This document shows, in pieces, positions 63,178 to 64,000 of a stretch of 64,000 nucleotides of DNA. Origin of the DNA: Acinetobacter sp. A47. Its GTDB lineage: Bacteria; Pseudomonadota; Gammaproteobacteria; Pseudomonadales; Moraxellaceae. Both the position numbers and the translations under genes were made by a program. The notes beneath the pieces were generated by a model. It saw only the letters and a list, made by a program, of their open reading frames with translations, was not told the DNA's origin and made no database searches. Each line of letters starts with the position of its first letter. Positions within the stretch are counted from its first letter, which is position 1. The stretch covers positions 1-64,000 of the forward strand of contig NZ_JSUS01000039.1 in assembly GCF_000805455.1 (NCBI RefSeq), given 5' to 3'.

Positions 63178-64000
63178 TTAACCGCGCTTGAGCAGTACTT
63201 GACCGCCATGCGTCACAAGTAACGCTTTCTGGATTTCATCTTCCTGATTAATCGCAAAGTTTTTATCTTTATCGAACAGTGTTTCCAGGAAGTTAAATAC
63301 GTTACGTGCATACAATGCCGATGCTTCTGTTGCAACCGTGCCCGGAATATTCGGGATACCCAAAATTTTCACGCCATTTTCAGTTACAACGGTTTCACCT
63401 TCTTTGGAACCTTCCACGTTACCGCCGGTCTCAACTGCCATATCTAAAATGACAGAACCCGGTTTCATCTTGGCAACGGTTTCAGTACGAATCAGACGCG
63501 GTGCATCACGACCTGGCAATAAGGCTGTCGTAATCACGATATCGGCATTGGATACCGCCTTATCAACAATGGCAGCCTGGTCTTTGATGTATTGTTCACC
63601 TGGCATCCAGCCATAACCATTCTTGGCAGCATCGGCAGCTTTTTGTTTTTCTTCGTCAGACATTGGCACATCCAGCCATTTGCCGCCCAAAGATTCCACC
63701 TGCTCTTTTGCAGTCGGACGCAAATCGGTTGCTTCCACTACAGCGCCTAAACGTTTCGCAGTCGCAATCGCCTGAAGACCAGCAACACCGACCCCCATAA
63801 TCACTACACGTGCAGGTTTCACCGTACCTGCAGCGGTCATTAACATTGGGAACATACGTTGATATTCAGCCGCTGCCAGCAATACAGACTTATAGCCTGC
63901 AAGGTTGGCCTGCGATGACAGTACATCCATGTTTTGTGCACGGGACAATGTACGCGGAAGCAGCTCAAGTGCAAAAGCAGATACCTGCTGAGCAGCAAAC
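63178..64000 (-). CDS. pntAA: NAD(P) transhydrogenase subunit alpha part 1 (cut by the right edge)
   Basis: This is the NAD(H)-binding domain dI. The reading frame stays open to the last base of the window, so only the C-terminal ~274 residues are seen and the start is outside. Visible parts are [18 protein letters not shown], the nucleotide loop [27 protein letters not shown], and [13 protein letters not shown]. It is like alanine dehydrogenase in fold. Three genes, pntAA-pntAB-pntB, form one operon. Confidence 0.95.
   Translation of the reverse strand, partial: FAAQQVSAFALELLPRTLSRAQNMDVLSSQANLAGYKSVLLAAAEYQRMFPMLMTAAGTVKPARVVIMGVGVAGLQAIATAKRLGAVVEATDLRPTAKEQVESLGGKWLDVPMSDEEKQKAADAAKNGYGWMPGEQYIKDQAAIVDKAVSNADIVITTALLPGRDAPRLIRTETVAKMKPGSVILDMAVETGGNVEGSKEGETVVTENGVKILGIPNIPGTVATEASALYARNVFNFLETLFDKDKNFAINQEDEIQKALLVTHGGQVLLKRG

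Overview
The window looks like chromosome from Acinetobacter or a close Moraxellaceae relative. The evidence is gene content and order: a GigA/GigB-type phosphatase and anti-anti-sigma pair beside mlaA, a three-gene pntAA-pntAB-pntB transhydrogenase, a short AccA without the N-terminal region of the E. coli protein, and gacS/cysM/rlmD/relA/mazG in the order known from Pseudomonas. Coding sequence is of moderate GC and intergenic DNA is AT-rich. I see no transposase, integrase, phage gene, CRISPR array or tRNA gene. Almost everything is core housekeeping sequence and no gene is visibly broken.

Layout. 1-522: gene-free; holds three tandem promoter-like sites on the minus strand that look like the start of a stable-RNA (rrn) operon leaving the left edge. 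0.5-4.6 kb: mlaA, gigA, gigB, a nitrilase-family amidase and a small exported protein. 4.9-11.6 kb: ohr, gspE, a gene of unknown function paired with an MscS channel, and a giant DUF2339-type membrane protein. 11.8-15.8 kb: polA and a membrane acyltransferase. 15.8-19.4 kb (minus): accA-tilS-proC-yggT. 19.4-24 kb: ppx, trxA, rho and an alanine-rich lipoprotein. 23.9-27.6 kb (minus): pheS-pheT-ihfA. 28-31 kb: an accessory-looking island with two diverged paralogous tail-anchored proteins around two small genes, one ParB-like. 31-38.6 kb: the thrS-infC-rpmI-rplT block, split in two by six genes (MFS, YqaA, NAT, membrane protein, GST, unknown). 38.9-46 kb: an acyl-CoA synthetase, then a compact minus-strand run pcnB-folK-panB-panC-rapZ-ptsO-darP. 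46-54.5 kb: comEA-like, mazG, SDR, exported Cys protein, relA, rlmD, exonuclease, cysM. 54.6-61.3 kb: gacS, a crotonase/HIBADH/Hyi trio, rsfS and a NUDIX hydrolase. 61.4 kb to the right edge (minus): pntB, pntAB and a cut-off pntAA.

How genes work together. Global regulation is dense here: GigA/GigB, NPr (ptsO), RapZ, RelA, GacS, Rho and IHF-alpha are all present. Translation is served by infC, rplT, rpmI, thrS, pheST, tilS, rlmD, darP and rsfS. Pantothenate and folate steps (panB, panC, folK) sit in one run with poly(A) polymerase. No clear new multi-gene system is proven. The best candidates for new biology are the 28-31 kb paralog island, an inverted repeat over the rsfS promoter and ribosome-binding region, a terminator-like structure ahead of the alanine-rich lipoprotein, a hairpin between mlaA and gigA that depends on a G-U pair, and a REP-like element beside cysM.
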